Made by a program: the position numbers and the translations under genes
Origin: Maribacter sp. ACAM166
Lineage (GTDB): Bacteria > Bacteroidota > Bacteroidia > Flavobacteriales > Flavobacteriaceae
DNA: 64,000 nt
NCBI RefSeq assembly: GCF_005771495.1
Contig: NZ_VAUW01000005.1
Span: 62,001 to 126,000 of the forward strand
Reading direction: 5' to 3'
The notes under the pieces: generated by a model
What the model saw: only the letters and a program-made list of their open reading frames with translations
Databases searched by the model: none
What the model was told of the DNA's origin: nothing
Shown here: positions 26,577 to 36,370 of the stretch, piece after piece
How positions within the stretch are numbered: position 1 is the first letter of the stretch
How the letters are laid out: the number at the start of each line of letters is the position of its first letter

Positions 26577-29500
26577 TAGTCGTTGGACTTTTCTAACAAT
26601 AGGTTTTTGATTTCTTTCATTTGAGCTTTAAGTACTTCTACTTCGGAAGCCATATTTTTGTTTACAGATTCTAAGGCCTTAATTTTCTTTTCTTGTTCTA
26701 TAGTATGAAGAAAGAGTTCTTCAATTTTTTCTAGGTTGATTCTAGAGGCTTCCCCCAAATCCAAAAAACCTTGTTCTTTTATTTCTTTGGCAGATTTAAT
26801 ACCTGGTAGGTGGTTGTTTTGTTTTACAAATTCTTCAATTTCAGACAAGTTTGAAAATTCATACTTTGGGTTTAAAATGGAGTTGCCTAAGAAATATTTT
26901 TGGAAGACGTAGTCGGGATGAACAAGAGCTCCTTGGACAGTTACAGTTCCAGTTCCGGTAATATTTAAATTGCCGCTTGTCGTTATAGCTTGACCACCAA
27001 AGTCGGGTAGTATTTTCGCACCAGTTATGCCAGCTCCAATATCAGCATTTAGCACAGTGCCATCAATTATTTCATTAGTGCCAATTGCATTGTCAGAGAT
27101 TTCCCCTTGACCAATCGCACCCGTAGCTATGTCGATAGTTACATTACTTAATACTGAATTAGCGCCTCCAGTAACTTGTAGGGTACTTGAAGTTATGTCT
27201 GAGTTTCCTGCTGGCGTTACAGCTGCCCAAACTACGGTGCTACCAGATATTGTCAATACTTCATTTTCATTTCCTGATGGATTTAACTTATTTGGGTTTA
27301 TAGTATTATTTTGTATGTCTTCATTTAGGATGGTCTCATTTTTGATTTTTGCTGACGTTACGGCATCTGATGCTAATTGTTGTGTATCTATACCTAAATC
27401 TGTTACACCTATGGCATTTGCTGCAGAAATAATAATACCTGTTCCTTCGGTATAGGTTGTTCCGCTGATAGCTGCATCAATCCACTGGACACCAGCAACC
27501 GTAGAGGACAATATTTGACCTGCCGCGCCTGGTATGTTATTAACATCCATTAATGAACTGTTTATTTCCAATCTCCCACTAACTATTGCATCTAGAATTC
27601 CACCATTTTCCTCTATTCTAAAAACTTCTTGGCCACCTGCTGAAAAAGCAAGTTCATCAGCTTGATCTCTCCACATACCAGTATCACTATCATCACCAGT
27701 ACTAAATGAATATGCTGGGAAATCTTCAGTACCTTTAGATGAATTGTACCCTTCAGAACGTATTTCTCCTGATACATGTAATTTATTTTGAGGGTTGTTA
27801 TTGCCTATTCCTACACTTCCGCTACCGTCAAAACTTAAATCAAATCCAGCTAATTGATGAACTCTATTTGCAGTTAATGGTAAATTCGAATTGGAGAAAT
27901 TATCTCCAACATTTAACCCAGAAATTTGGCCATCCACATAGGTTTTAACAGCTTGTTCAGTAGGGAAATCATCAATCGAATTATCTACTAAAGTCCCATC
28001 ATTAGATTTGTTTGCAGCATCTTCTTTGTTCCCAAGCGCAGTCGCATTGGCGGTGATTCCGTTTGTATTTGTAGTGATGTTGTTGGTCAATGGAGTATCG
28101 TCGTAAAGTGCACCGCCATCCGTTCCTACGGTGATTGAATTAGGACTGTTGCCACTAACGATTATTGGTGCCGTGATGGTTCCTATCTGTGTGTCCACAT
28201 ATGTTTTTACAGCCTGTTCGGTTGGGAAATCGGTCGTCGAGTTATCTGCCAGTGCAGCATCATTGGATTTGTTTGCGGCATCTTCTTTGTTCCCAAGCGC
28301 AGTTGCATTCGCGGTGATTCCGTTTGTATTTGCTGTGATGTTGTTAGTCAACAGAGTATCGTCGTAAAGTGCACCGCCATCCGTTCCTACAGTGATTGAA
28401 TTAGGACTGTTGCCACTAACGATTATTGGTGCCGTTATGATTCCTATCTGTGTGTCCACGTATGTTTTTACAGCCTGTTCGGTTGGGAAATCGATCGTCG
28501 AGTTATCCGTAAGTGCAGCATCATTGGATTTGTTTGCGGTATCTTCTTTGTTCCCAAGCGCAGTTGCATTGGCGGTGATTCCGGTTGTATTTGCAATGAT
28601 GTTGTTGGTCAACGGAGTTTCGTCGTAAAGTGCACCGCCATCCGTTCCTACAGTGATTGAATTAGGACTGTTGCCACTAACGATTATTGGTGCCGTGATG
28701 GTTCCTATCTGTGTGTCCACATATGTTTTTACAGCCTGTTCGGTTGGGAAATCGGTCGTCGAGTTATCTGCCAGTGCAGCATCATTAGATTTGTTTGCGG
28801 CATCTTCTTTGTTCCCAAGCGCAGTTGCATTGGTGGCAATTCCGTTTGTATTTACAGTGATGTTGTTGGTCAACGGTGTATCGTCATAAAGCGCTCCGCT
28901 ATCGGTTCCTATAGTAATTGCATTTGGTGTATCGGTGCTAACAATATTACTACTAGTAGCCCACACCACATCGGTCCCATTAGTAGTCAGTATTTGTCCG
29001 TCCAGGCCTTCCGCTATCTTATTTACACCAACACTATTGTCCGCTAAATCCAAGTTACCTATGGTTCCATCAACAATCTTATTTGATGTAATTGCATCAG
29101 CAGAAATAGCTAAAACGCCATTATTATCCATACTAGCATCACCTGAAACTATTCTTTCCTGAGGAATGTTAAAATCATCACCAATAAGGATGGTAGCATT
29201 TGCCAATGTAGGTATACCAGTACCGTCTGTTCTATCATCTGAAACAATCCAACCTCCAGCTCCAGCATTTTCGGTAGCATCCCATTTTAAAATTTGACCG
29301 TCGGTTGCGCCATTTTGGTTAAGGTCCACTAATAAAATTTCGTTATTTATTATTTGAGCGGTTCCAATCGCTACTACTGTAAATTCATTACCAATAGAAC
29401 CATTGCCTGTTATGGTGGCTTGATCTGCCAATTCTGTAGTTCCACTAGCAGGCACATTGGCCCAAACCACATTCCCGCCGGCATCCGTACCTAAAAACTG

Positions 29501-31330
29501 CCCAGTTGTCAGAGAGGGTTGTATTTTGATTGGAGTAATACCTGCATCGGTTACTTTAAATTCATTACCAATCGAACCATTGCCTGTTATGGTGGCTTGA
29601 TCTGCCAATTCTGTAGTTCCACTAGCAGGCACATTGGCCCAAACTACATTCCCGCCGGCATCCGTACCTAAAAACTGTCCAGTTGTCAGAGAGGGTTGTA
29701 TTTTGATTGGAGTAATACCTGCATCAGTTACTGTAAATTCATTACCAATCGAACCATTGCCTGTTATGGTGGCTTGGTCTGCCAATTCTGTAGTTCCACT
29801 AGCGGGAACATTGACCCAAACCACATTCCCACCGGCATCCGTACTTAAAAACTGCCCAGTTGTCAGAGAAGGTTGTATTTTGATTGGTGTGATTCCTTCA
29901 TCAGTTAGTGTAAATTCATTACCAATAGAACCATCGCCTGTTATGGTGGCTTGATCAGCTAATTCCGTTGTTCCTGACCCAGCGGCAACTAATGATAATT
30001 CAGTATCCACATATACTTTTACCGCATTTTGGGTAGGATAATCGGTATTAGAAGAGCCAAGATTTACATTGGGATTTTTATTTGCTATAAATTCTTTGGT
30101 AGCTTGTAAACCTGTTATTGCAGTTGCGTTTGCATTTTCAGCATTGGTTGCGCGTTGGGTCTCATCCAAGATTGCTTGAGACTCCTCTAAATCTGCTAGA
30201 CTTACATCTATAGATGTAGCACCCTCTTCGATAGTTAGTAAACTTGTCAAAGTATTTAAATTGGCATCGGTTATATCATCATCTGTTGTGACCCCTCCTA
30301 CCTGCGCATCCACATAGGTTTTAACCGCATTTTGGGTAGGATAGGCATCTTCTGACATTCCTAAATTAGGATTCGAATCTTTATTGGCCACATCCTCTTT
30401 AAGATTTAGACCCGTCGTTAAACCTATATCTGTTGCAAACGCACTTAAATCAGCAGTAGTGGGGTCGCCATTTTCAATACTAATGGTAAGTTCTTCGTCT
30501 GTTAATGTTGCGGTGCCTAAATTCTGACTATCAGTATTTAAGTAAGTCGAAAGATCAATAGAATTCCCACCGTTTTCGAGTGTGAGACTATTATCTATAA
30601 GGGTCAACTGTTGATCATCAGAACCAATTAAAGCACCAAGATTAACGACTGAACTTCCTTGTATTGTAGAACGGGTAATAGTTAAGGTTGTATCTAATTT
30701 GCTGAACGTTAAGTCGTAAAGGTCGTTGGCATCTTCCCACTGTACAATACCGTTTTCATCGGTAGTTAAAAACTGCCCGGGTATAAAGTTTGCCAAATCA
30801 GTGGGTACGATACTACCGTCTCGTATTTCATCAGACCCCACCGCATTTTGTCGTATTTCACTTGAGCCTACAGATTCTGCCGCTAGTTTATCCTGTCCGA
30901 TAGAATTGTCTTGTATATCATCGGGTCCTATACCACCATCAACAATGTTATCTCCAAGAATACTGTTTTTTGCTATTTCTAAATTATAACCATCTTCTGA
31001 TTGTGTGATTTCAATGGTACTTCTATTATTTACAATAGGGTCATTGGTAATAGTGAAGCTTACGGCATCACATAAATTGATCCATTGTGTGCCATCAAAA
31101 TAATGGATACACGCAGTATCGGTATTATAGACCATACCACCTCGTTGAGGGGTTATTGCATCCATTTCTGTCGTGGTGATACGCGTAATCACCAACACTT
31201 TTGAACGGCTCTCCAGTTCCAAAACAGACGAAGGGTCTATATTCTGAGGATTGTCTCCTATTTTTATTTGCCCAAAAACAGTGGGTATCGTGAGCATTAT
31301 AAATAAGGCAAAGAAAATTACTGCTTTCAT
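26576..31330 (-). CDS. Giant repeat-rich surface protein
   Basis: A 1584-residue protein with signal peptide MKAVIFFALFIMLTIPTVFGQ. The first ~100 residues end in a GGMVYNTDTACIHYFDGTQW block common in Bacteroidota tail-fibre/adhesin-like proteins. The middle holds low-complexity repeats: a 59-residue unit (ELADQATITG...) in three copies plus a partial, and an 87-residue unit (SITVGTDGGALYDD..., ending FPTEQAVKTYVD) in about four. The C-terminus has a LPGIKSAKEIKEQG block and a coiled coil, as in trimeric fibre proteins. No sorting domain of its own; the co-translated downstream gene carries one. Fibre or adhesin role is inferred. Confidence 0.8.
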   Translation of the reverse strand: MKAVIFFALFIMLTIPTVFGQIKIGDNPQNIDPSSVLELESRSKVLVITRITTTEMDAITPQRGGMVYNTDTACIHYFDGTQWINLCDAVSFTITNDPIVNNRSTIEITQSEDGYNLEIAKNSILGDNIVDGGIGPDDIQDNSIGQDKLAAESVGSSEIRQNAVGSDEIRDGSIVPTDLANFIPGQFLTTDENGIVQWEDANDLYDLTFSKLDTTLTITRSTIQGSSVVNLGALIGSDDQQLTLIDNSLTLENGGNSIDLSTYLNTDSQNLGTATLTDEELTISIENGDPTTADLSAFATDIGLTTGLNLKEDVANKDSNPNLGMSEDAYPTQNAVKTYVDAQVGGVTTDDDITDANLNTLTSLLTIEEGATSIDVSLADLEESQAILDETQRATNAENANATAITGLQATKEFIANKNPNVNLGSSNTDYPTQNAVKVYVDTELSLVAAGSGTTELADQATITGDGSIGNEFTLTDEGITPIKIQPSLTTGQFLSTDAGGNVVWVNVPASGTTELADQATITGNGSIGNEFTVTDAGITPIKIQPSLTTGQFLGTDAGGNVVWANVPASGTTELADQATITGNGSIGNEFKVTDAGITPIKIQPSLTTGQFLGTDAGGNVVWANVPASGTTELADQATITGNGSIGNEFTVVAIGTAQIINNEILLVDLNQNGATDGQILKWDATENAGAGGWIVSDDRTDGTGIPTLANATILIGDDFNIPQERIVSGDASMDNNGVLAISADAITSNKIVDGTIGNLDLADNSVGVNKIAEGLDGQILTTNGTDVVWATSSNIVSTDTPNAITIGTDSGALYDDTPLTNNITVNTNGIATNATALGNKEDAANKSNDAALADNSTTDFPTEQAVKTYVDTQIGTITAPIIVSGNSPNSITVGTDGGALYDETPLTNNIIANTTGITANATALGNKEDTANKSNDAALTDNSTIDFPTEQAVKTYVDTQIGIITAPIIVSGNSPNSITVGTDGGALYDDTLLTNNITANTNGITANATALGNKEDAANKSNDAALADNSTTDFPTEQAVKTYVDTQIGTITAPIIVSGNSPNSITVGTDGGALYDDTPLTNNITTNTNGITANATALGNKEDAANKSNDGTLVDNSIDDFPTEQAVKTYVDGQISGLNVGDNFSNSNLPLTANRVHQLAGFDLSFDGSGSVGIGNNNPQNKLHVSGEIRSEGYNSSKGTEDFPAYSFSTGDDSDTGMWRDQADELAFSAGGQEVFRIEENGGILDAIVSGRLEINSSLMDVNNIPGAAGQILSSTVAGVQWIDAAISGTTYTEGTGIIISAANAIGVTDLGIDTQQLASDAVTSAKIKNETILNEDIQNNTINPNKLNPSGNENEVLTISGSTVVWAAVTPAGNSDITSSTLQVTGGANSVLSNVTIDIATGAIGQGEISDNAIGTNEIIDGTVLNADIGAGITGAKILPDFGGQAITTSGNLNITGTGTVTVQGALVHPDYVFQKYFLGNSILNPKYEFSNLSEIEEFVKQNNHLPGIKSAKEIKEQGFLDLGEASRINLEKIEELFLHTIEQEKKIKALESVNKNMASEVEVLKAQMKEIKNLLLEKSND
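27937..28930 (-). repeat. Tandem in-frame repeat array, 261-bp unit
   Basis: The anchor GTGATTGAATTAGGACTG (plus strand) starts at 28131, 28392 and 28653, exactly 261 bp apart, and a diverged match starts at 28914. Each unit encodes 87 residues of the giant surface protein. Copies differ at few positions. Confidence 0.9.
29380..29970 (-). repeat. Tandem in-frame repeat array, 177-bp unit
   Basis: The anchor TATGGTGGCTTG begins at 29411, 29588, 29765 and 29942 (the third with one change), exactly 177 bp apart. Each unit encodes 59 residues containing TGQFLGTDAGGNVVW. The last copy is partial. Confidence 0.9.
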
Positions 31331-31858
31331 ACTAAGCGTTTTAGGACCTAAATAGTAAGAAACAAAAATAGGATTATCTGCTAATTTAGCTTGATTAATA
31401 AGATGAAATATTGCGCTTATAGGTTAAAGAGCATCATTACCTATTGAATGCGCACCTATTCTTAACCCGTTTTAGATTTTGTTTGGAGTAGCAAAAACGA
31501 GTGCCAATTCGAGTATTTTTTCGAAATATAAGGTGTAAAAAATGTGTCTAGATATATTTTTAGGCCATAGAACAGTTCTCGATAGTGCTACTTATTTTTA
31601 CTGATGTATACCAGATTTTCCAAAGAAAGAATAGTAAAATATAACACTCGAACTGACTTTTTTACATAAAGTAATTAAAATAAAAAAAAGGTATTCTTAG
31701 GTAATGAACAGTTGATTATTTTACGATTGTTTTTGAGGCGGTGGTCAAGAAATTAACAAAAGTTTATTGACAGGGGTTTTTTTATCATGGCTACATATCT
31801 TTACTTTATACGCTGCATACCCTGTGAGTAGGGGTTTATTCAGTTCAAATAAAAATAG
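31331..31858. other. Divergent intergenic region
   Basis: About 530 bp between two divergent, surface-related transcription units. No ORF above 30 codons with a good start was found on either strand. Near 31819-31833 there is a short imperfect inverted repeat (ACCCT / AGGGGT) about 25 bp before the downstream start, which might be a regulator site. No promoter fits the consensus well. Confidence 0.4.
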
Positions 31859-32602
31859 ATGACCAAAAAAATACTTTTCTTAGTAGTATTATGTACCGTA
31901 GTAGCGGGATTTTCACAAGATGACGATAGACGACCCTTAAATGGTTCTGTAATCTATATGAATGTTGCCGTACCCAATGAAAATGTGATTAACGCAACCG
32001 CCGAAAGAGCGACAATTACGAATGATAAAGGGTTATTTAGAATTAATGTAAAGCTTGGTGATCAATTGGTTTTTACAGCAGTGAACTACAATATAAAAGT
32101 GGTGACCATAACCGAAGAGATTTTAGCCAATAATCGTTTGGTCGTTGAGGTAAATGAAAAAGTAACCGAGTTGGATGAAGTGGTGATTACGCCCGATCAG
32201 CAAGAGCGCTTTTTAAAGGCCAAGAATGAAGAATTTAAAGGATATGAATATGAGATTGACCGGGGTACCGAGGTAGAGAATATATCATTGTCCCAATCTG
32301 AAAGAGGAATGCAAGATGGGTTGAATTTTGTTAATATTTTTAGGGCAATATTCAAATCTCAGGATGAAACAGCAGATGCCGGACCAAAATTATTGGTGAG
32401 CGATGTATTAAGACAGGTATATGATAATTCATTTTTTGTGGTTGACCTTCAAATACCACAAGATAGAATAGATGAATTCTTGATATATTGCGATACACGA
32501 ATGCCTGCACAGTCACTTCTGAGAAAGGAAAATGAATTTCAGCTTATAGATGCGCTAGTTACAAATAGCAAGGCATTTCTTATAGGTATTGATGAGGAGT
32601 AG
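31859..32602 (+). CDS. Exported carboxypeptidase-regulatory-like protein A
   Basis: A 247-residue exported protein, signal peptide MTKKILFLVVLCTVVAGFSQ, then a CarboxypepD_reg-like beta-sandwich (RATITNDKGLFRINVKLGD, then LVFTAVNY) and the linker LTELDEVVITP seen at the N-terminus of TonB-dependent receptors. The C-terminal half (about residues 125-247) contains no receptor barrel; it ends with a conserved FVVDLQIPQDRIDEFLIYCD segment. Its 3' end overlaps the start of a paralogue by 11 bp. Function unknown. Confidence 0.82.
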   Translation: MTKKILFLVVLCTVVAGFSQDDDRRPLNGSVIYMNVAVPNENVINATAERATITNDKGLFRINVKLGDQLVFTAVNYNIKVVTITEEILANNRLVVEVNEKVTELDEVVITPDQQERFLKAKNEEFKGYEYEIDRGTEVENISLSQSERGMQDGLNFVNIFRAIFKSQDETADAGPKLLVSDVLRQVYDNSFFVVDLQIPQDRIDEFLIYCDTRMPAQSLLRKENEFQLIDALVTNSKAFLIGIDEE

Positions 32603-33365
32603 TCTCCTTATTCTTATTTTTTTTTCTACAGTTACGGCGGTAGGCCAGACCGGCGGGTCTAAAAACTTAGAGGGTAGGGTGTATAGCGATGATGGCGACG
32701 TAGCGGCCACCCACGTACTTAACCTAACTACAAAAAGAGCAACGATTACCGATAATAATGGGTTTTTTACACTATCGGTACATCTATCGGATACCTTAGA
32801 GTTTTCTGCGGTACAGTACAAGAAAAAGGTTGTTGTGGTAACCTCTTCAATTCTAGAAAGTAAATTTGTCACCGTAGGCTTGGAAGATGCCTTGACCGAA
32901 TTAGATGAGGTAACGGTTACACCCTATAACCTCAGTGGCGATTTGATCAAAGATTTGGCGACATTGTCATTAGACCCTGTAGTTACCGCATCTACGTTAG
33001 GGTTGCCCAATGCATATATACGAATACCTACAAAGGCAGAGCGAGAACTTACAGCTGCAACAGCTAATCCATTAATGAGTTTTGATCCATTAATCAATGC
33101 CATAACTGGGCGAACCAAAATGTTGAAACAACGGGTCGCACGAAATAAACTGTACGATAGAACTGAACGCGTACGTGATTTCTTTGCAGATAGTATATAT
33201 GAAAAACAATTACGCATTCCCATAGAAAAAATCGATGATTTTCTATATTACTGTGAAGTAGACCCGCGATTTCAAGGCATAGTAGATACGCATGATCAAA
33301 TCAAAATTTGGGAATATATGCGACAGAAAGGGGTGATTTATAGAGCGAACAATGCGATAGATTAG
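32592..33365 (+). CDS. Exported carboxypeptidase-regulatory-like protein B
   Basis: A 257-residue paralogue of the preceding gene, with signal peptide MRSSLLILIFFSTVTAVGQ, the same beta-sandwich (RATITDNNGFFTLSVHLSD), the ALTELDEVTVTP linker and the end motif IPIEKIDDFLYYCE. I take the ATG at 32592; a TTG one codon upstream is also in frame. Overlap with gene A implies coupling. The two C-terminal halves align only at the end motif. Confidence 0.82.
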   Translation: MRSSLLILIFFSTVTAVGQTGGSKNLEGRVYSDDGDVAATHVLNLTTKRATITDNNGFFTLSVHLSDTLEFSAVQYKKKVVVVTSSILESKFVTVGLEDALTELDEVTVTPYNLSGDLIKDLATLSLDPVVTASTLGLPNAYIRIPTKAERELTAATANPLMSFDPLINAITGRTKMLKQRVARNKLYDRTERVRDFFADSIYEKQLRIPIEKIDDFLYYCEVDPRFQGIVDTHDQIKIWEYMRQKGVIYRANNAID

Positions 33366-33413
33366 CGGTAATCTTTGGCATATGGTTTGCAGAGGTTTAC
33401 TAAAAAAAATACA

Positions 33414-33920
33414 ATGAGATTTGTTAAGACTGGGTTGTTAATGGTATTGCTTCCGCTTTTTGCTTTTGTTGGGGCTCATAAATTTTATATAAGTGTCACC
33501 AACGTCGATTATTCTGAAAAGAATCAATCGGTGCAAATCATTACCCGCATATTTATTGACGATATGAATGCTGTAATTAAAGAACGTTATGGTGTGCCTT
33601 CTGAATTAGGTACGGATAGCGAATCGGCTATGGATCGAGCGTATTTGGAAAAATACCTACGTACTAAATTTTTAGTAGAAATTAATGGTGAAACGGTCAA
33701 GTACGAATTTATAGGTAAAAAATATGATACCGATATGGTTATTTGCTATTTGGAGGTGCCCGATATTCCCCTAAGGAGTTTAAAGCAAATTGGGATTCAA
33801 AATGAAGTGCTCACTGATATCTACGATGATCAGCAAAATGTTGTTCATTTTAAGGTTAATGGAAAGAAAAAGAGCCATGTGTTGGTAAAATCACATACTA
33901 AAGGAATGTTAAATTTGTAA
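33414..33920 (+). CDS. DUF6702 family exported protein
   Basis: A 168-residue protein with a signal peptide (MRFVKTGLLMVLLPLFAFVGA) beginning the mature chain at HKFYISVTNVDY, the typical start of DUF6702. Internal blocks IITRIFIDDMNAVI and CYLEVPDI are also family-like. I start at ATG 33414, since the open frame from 33375 precedes the signal peptide. It lies 48 bp after gene B and 57 bp before the M1 peptidase, all one strand. Function unknown, but DUF6702 often sits next to an M1 peptidase in Flavobacteriaceae (memory). Confidence 0.82.
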   Translation: MRFVKTGLLMVLLPLFAFVGAHKFYISVTNVDYSEKNQSVQIITRIFIDDMNAVIKERYGVPSELGTDSESAMDRAYLEKYLRTKFLVEINGETVKYEFIGKKYDTDMVICYLEVPDIPLRSLKQIGIQNEVLTDIYDDQQNVVHFKVNGKKKSHVLVKSHTKGMLNL

Positions 33921-33977
33921 CATAAAATGAGTAATTCATACAAAAAACTTTAATTTTCTGCCACTAAAAACTAAATA

Positions 33978-36290
33978 ATGATAAGAATAAAATACGTGTT
34001 CCCCTCTATTTTATTTCTTTTCGCAGCGGTTACCTTTGCACAAGATGCAGAGACCAACGAAAAGGAGCCAGGGCATTACAACCAGAATAAGTTTAAACAA
34101 CTTTATGAAGAATTTGCAACCCCAAATACCTATAGGTCAGCTTCTGGCGCTCCAGGGCCTGACTACTATCAACAACAAGCAGATTATGTGATGGACATTC
34201 GCTTAGACGATAAGAATGCCAAAATTTTTGGGGAAGAAACAATTACATACATCAATAATTCTCCCGATAATTTAACGTATTTATGGTTGCAATTAGACCA
34301 GAATGTTCGGACGAAAGATTCTAAAGCACTGCTACGCGACGATAGTGTAGTTCCTATGAACGAAAAGGCTAGTGATTTCGTCAACAAGTATATGACAACC
34401 CCTTTTGATGGTGGTTTTACTATTGATTATGTGAAGGATGATTCTGGTAAGGCACTGCCGTTTACCGTTAATTTCACCATGATGCGTGTCGATCTTGCGA
34501 CACCTTTAAAAAGCGGTGATAAATTTTCCTTTGATATAAAATGGAACTATACTATTCCAGACCATACGGTCAATAGAGCCAGATCAGGATACGAATTTTT
34601 TGAGAATGATGGAAACAGAGCGTATGTAATTGCTCAGTTTTTTCCAAGAATGGCCGTTTACAATGATGTAGAAGGATGGCAGAACCACCAGTTTTGGGGT
34701 AAAGGTGAGTTTGCGCTTCCTTTTGGGAATTATGAGGTTAATATAACTGTTCCTGCGGATCACATTCTAGATGGTACCGGTGTACTTCAAAATAGAAAAG
34801 AGGTCTACTCTAAAGAAATGATGAGCCGTTATGAGCAAGCTAAAAAGTCATACGACAAACCTGTTATCATTGTAACGCAAGCAGAAGCCGAAGCAGCTGA
34901 AAAAGGCTTTTCAGATAAAACCAAAACATGGAAGCTGAAGGCCGAAAATGTTCGTGATTTCGGATTTGCAACGTCTCGAAAATTCATTTGGGATATGCAA
35001 GCGGTGAAATTAGGGGATAGAGACATCATGGCAATTTCTATGTATCCAAAAGAAGGTAATCCATTATGGGAAGAATATTCAACAAAGGCAGTAGCACATA
35101 CCCTTAAGTCGTATTCATCACATACGTTCGATTATCCTTATCCAAAAGCAATATCGGTACATGCAAAAAATCAAGGGATGGAATATCCTATGATTTGCTG
35201 GAACTACGGTAGACCAAACGAAGATGGCAGCTATTCTGACCGAACAAAATTCGGTATGATAAGTGTCATCATTCATGAGGTAGGTCATAACTTTTTCCCG
35301 ATGATCGTTAATTCAGACGAACGCCAATGGGGCTGGATGGATGAAGGTCTTGATACCTTTATGCAGTTTATGGCCGAACAAGAGTTTGGGGAAACTTTTC
35401 CTGAAGCTATCGCACCGAATGATAAATATCCATCTAGAAGAGGTGATCCATCCAAAATAGTACCTTATATGAGTGGTGATCAAAGTACGATATCACCCAT
35501 CATGTCCAATCCTGAAAATGTATTTCAATTAGGTCCAAATGCTTACGGGAAACCAGCAACGGCCCTGAATATTTTAAGGGAAACAGTAATGGGGCGTGAG
35601 CTATTTGATCATGCGTTTAAAACGTATTCTCACCGTTGGATGTTTAAACATCCAACTCCAGAAGATTTTTTCAGAACGATGGAAGATGCCTCTGCGGTTG
35701 ATTTAGATTGGTATTGGAGAGGATGGTTTTATACGACCGATTATGTGGATATAGGAGTGAAAGACATTAAAAAGTATTATGTAAGCGATACGCCGAATAA
35801 AAAAATGCAGGCATATCTTTCTGACCGTGGCATGACCGAGGCAAATTTATTACCATTTGTTTATTTAGAGGAATATAGCGATACCGATATGGTTCCTACA
35901 GAGCTTAAGGGCAACTTGCCGTCAGAATCTTCTAAAACGCTAAAAGAGTATATGATGGATGCGATGACAGAAGCTGAAAGAGCTGCTGTTAAAGAACCAA
36001 AATATTTCTATGAGATTACCTACAATAGCCCTGGGGGTCTGCCGATGCCATTAATTGTAGAATATACCTATGCAGACGGTTCGGTTAAAAATATAACCTA
36101 CCCACCAGAAATTTGGAGAAAGAATAATAAGGAAGTAAAAATGGTCATTTCATCAATGTCTGAGCTTGAAGGAGTACTTGTTGATCCTAAAATGGAAACA
36201 GCAGATATTGATACAACGAACAATAGTTGGCCAAAGAAAGAGCAAGTGAGCGACTTCGATAAAATGAAGGAGAAAATTCAAGGAGAATAA
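33978..36290 (+). CDS. Exported M1 family zinc metallopeptidase
   Basis: A 770-residue protein with a signal peptide (ending VTFAQ). The catalytic zinc motif is H433-E434-V-G-H437 with the third ligand E456 in WMDEGLD, the HEXXH-X18-E spacing of M1. A GMEYPMICW segment upstream replaces the GxMEN exopeptidase motif. Aromatic and beta-rich domains flank the core; the C-terminal half is long and hydrophilic. It is probably a periplasmic or surface aminopeptidase. A terminator follows. Confidence 0.9.
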   Translation: MIRIKYVFPSILFLFAAVTFAQDAETNEKEPGHYNQNKFKQLYEEFATPNTYRSASGAPGPDYYQQQADYVMDIRLDDKNAKIFGEETITYINNSPDNLTYLWLQLDQNVRTKDSKALLRDDSVVPMNEKASDFVNKYMTTPFDGGFTIDYVKDDSGKALPFTVNFTMMRVDLATPLKSGDKFSFDIKWNYTIPDHTVNRARSGYEFFENDGNRAYVIAQFFPRMAVYNDVEGWQNHQFWGKGEFALPFGNYEVNITVPADHILDGTGVLQNRKEVYSKEMMSRYEQAKKSYDKPVIIVTQAEAEAAEKGFSDKTKTWKLKAENVRDFGFATSRKFIWDMQAVKLGDRDIMAISMYPKEGNPLWEEYSTKAVAHTLKSYSSHTFDYPYPKAISVHAKNQGMEYPMICWNYGRPNEDGSYSDRTKFGMISVIIHEVGHNFFPMIVNSDERQWGWMDEGLDTFMQFMAEQEFGETFPEAIAPNDKYPSRRGDPSKIVPYMSGDQSTISPIMSNPENVFQLGPNAYGKPATALNILRETVMGRELFDHAFKTYSHRWMFKHPTPEDFFRTMEDASAVDLDWYWRGWFYTTDYVDIGVKDIKKYYVSDTPNKKMQAYLSDRGMTEANLLPFVYLEEYSDTDMVPTELKGNLPSESSKTLKEYMMDAMTEAERAAVKEPKYFYEITYNSPGGLPMPLIVEYTYADGSVKNITYPPEIWRKNNKEVKMVISSMSELEGVLVDPKMETADIDTTNNSWPKKEQVSDFDKMKEKIQGE

Positions 36291-36305
36291 GAATAATTTT
36301 TTTTT

Positions 36306-36336
36306 AAAAAAGCCACGTATAACTACGAGGCTTTTT
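36306..36336 (+). terminator. Terminator after the M1 peptidase gene
   Basis: An A run, the stem AAAGCC / GGCTTT enclosing a CGTA/TACG inner stem, then TTTTT, 15 bp after the stop. Confidence 0.75.
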
Positions 36337-36358
36337 AATTTTGGATACTAAACTTGTT

Positions 36359-36366
36359 TATATTTG
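36359..36366 (+). promoter_or_regulatory. Possible -7 box of tatA
   Basis: TATATTTG matches the flavobacterial -7 consensus TAnnTTTG. A TTTTG at 36339-36343 lies 15 bp upstream, slightly close for a -33 partner. It would give a very short leader before the ATG at 36371 or 36380. Confidence 0.35.
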
Positions 36367-36370
36367 TAGT

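Noticed and set aside
28131..28889. Three 78-codon plus-strand ORFs of similar sequence
   Set aside because: They are antisense shadows of the 261-bp repeat units of the minus-strand surface gene; they start with TTG/ATT-like codons and have no ribosome binding site.
27937..29970. Repeat arrays as a possible CRISPR
   Set aside because: Units are long (177 and 261 bp), adjacent without spacers and in frame inside one gene.
31819..31833. Short inverted repeat before the exported unit as an operator
   Set aside because: Only five paired bases; too weak to call as a site on its own.
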